A stretch of DNA of 64,000 bases from Mojavia pulchra JT2-VF2 (lineage in GTDB: Bacteria > Cyanobacteriota > Cyanobacteriia > Cyanobacteriales > Nostocaceae), in the NCBI GenBank assembly GCA_019359325.1, contig JAHHHN010000010.1:1-64000 (forward strand), in the 5' to 3' direction. This document shows, one piece after another, positions 63,850 through 64,000 of the stretch (positions are counted from its first letter, which is position 1; each line of letters opens with the position of its first letter). Below the pieces are notes generated by a model, which worked only from the letters and a program-made list of their open reading frames with translations, was not told the origin of the DNA and ran no database searches. The position numbers were made by a program, and so were the translations under genes.

Positions 63850-64000
63850 TTAGGAAACAGATTGATATAACTTCATGACTTGGGTAAGCGATAGCCTTGA
63901 TTCAACGCCTAGACTGAGAGTTGAGGTATGACCTCGTGACAGATGGTCAGCAGCAGCGCAGGCAATCATAGCAGCGTTATCGGTGCAAAATTTCAAAGGA
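63850..64000 (-). CDS. tsaD: tRNA threonylcarbamoyladenosine transferase TsaD, C-terminal fragment
   Basis: Reading the minus strand from the right edge gives 49 codons and a stop at 63850-63852. The peptide LKFCTDNAAMIACAAADHL is the characteristic C-terminal TsaD block (CTDNAAMIA, with the metal-site Asp), followed by a short tail. The gene continues beyond position 64000. TsaD transfers the threonylcarbamoyl group made by TsaC to A37 of tRNAs. With tsaC at 57578, two steps of the t6A pathway lie within 6.5 kb. Confidence 0.93.
   Translation of the reverse strand, partial: PLKFCTDNAAMIACAAADHLSRGHTSTLSLGVESRLSLTQVMKLYQSVS

Overview
This is a cyanobacterial chromosome segment, most likely from a filamentous nitrogen-fixing lineage (Nostocales, Nostoc/Anabaena-like). 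The evidence is the frequent HIP1 octamer GCGATCGC, an A+T-rich composition, STRR-type heptanucleotide repeats and TIR-bounded mini-elements between genes, and cyanobacterial families such as a Tic22-like protein, a Psb32/TPM protein, an SLH-OprB porin, a group 2 sigma factor and an RRM RNA-binding protein. The genus is inference. Nothing here looks like a prophage, plasmid, CRISPR array or integrated island, and I see no transposase gene.

Layout. 1-6325: the 3' end of an rRNA operon (5S and its terminator), a small membrane protein, a group 2 sigma factor, a protease-less HtrA derivative and a large hybrid sensor kinase. 6807-15281: an accessory-like stretch with a secreted barrel-like protein, a WD40 protein with an unassigned N-terminal half, a GST, a GT14 glycosyltransferase, a degenerate GIY-YIG protein and a large coiled-coil membrane protein. 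Long repeat-bearing spacers separate these. 15935-18411: a succinyl-CoA-synthetase-like gene pair that has lost key catalytic residues. 18542-24832: a TPR protein, a 7 x 42 bp tandem repeat, and a divergent C39-peptidase ABC exporter/HlyD pair. 24882-30540: Uma2, dapB, a cobalt-precorrin methylmutase, a TPM protein and a small envelope-type cluster. 30981-36595: tRNA-Phe, then a zinc-uptake cluster (znuB, divergent SmtB-like repressor, znuC, znuA, divergent SLH porin) with a clear Fur/Zur-like box. 37690-47489: an NFACT protein, a GT4 glycosyltransferase, an RRM protein, a TPR/M48-like pseudo-peptidase and RF3. 48280-57329: hemB, a secreted TPR protein, an XRE regulator, pdhB, secD-secF, a GNAT and a degenerate histidine kinase. 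57578-64000: tsaC-prmC-tic22 in one minus-strand run, tRNA-Pro, a second GNAT, an ACT-like protein, an alpha/beta hydrolase, and the C-terminus of tsaD running off the right edge.

How the genes work together. The zinc cluster is the clearest physiological module: outer-membrane porin, periplasmic binding protein, ATPase, permease and metal-sensing repressor, with operator-like palindromes in both divergent promoter regions. prmC, prfC, tsaC, tsaD, rbp and the NFACT gene all concern translation. secD/secF support protein export. The C39 ABC/HlyD pair should export a double-glycine-leader peptide, but no substrate gene is visible here.

The most unusual theme is a set of enzyme-family proteins that keep their fold but lack catalytic residues: the HtrA derivative, the SucC/SucD-like pair, the M48-like protein, the GIY-YIG-like protein and a histidine kinase with a poor ATPase half. 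The second theme is at least five different short TIR-bounded non-autonomous elements in the spacers. I found no system that I can call wholly new. The SucC/SucD-like pair and the HtrA derivative are the best candidates for undescribed functions.
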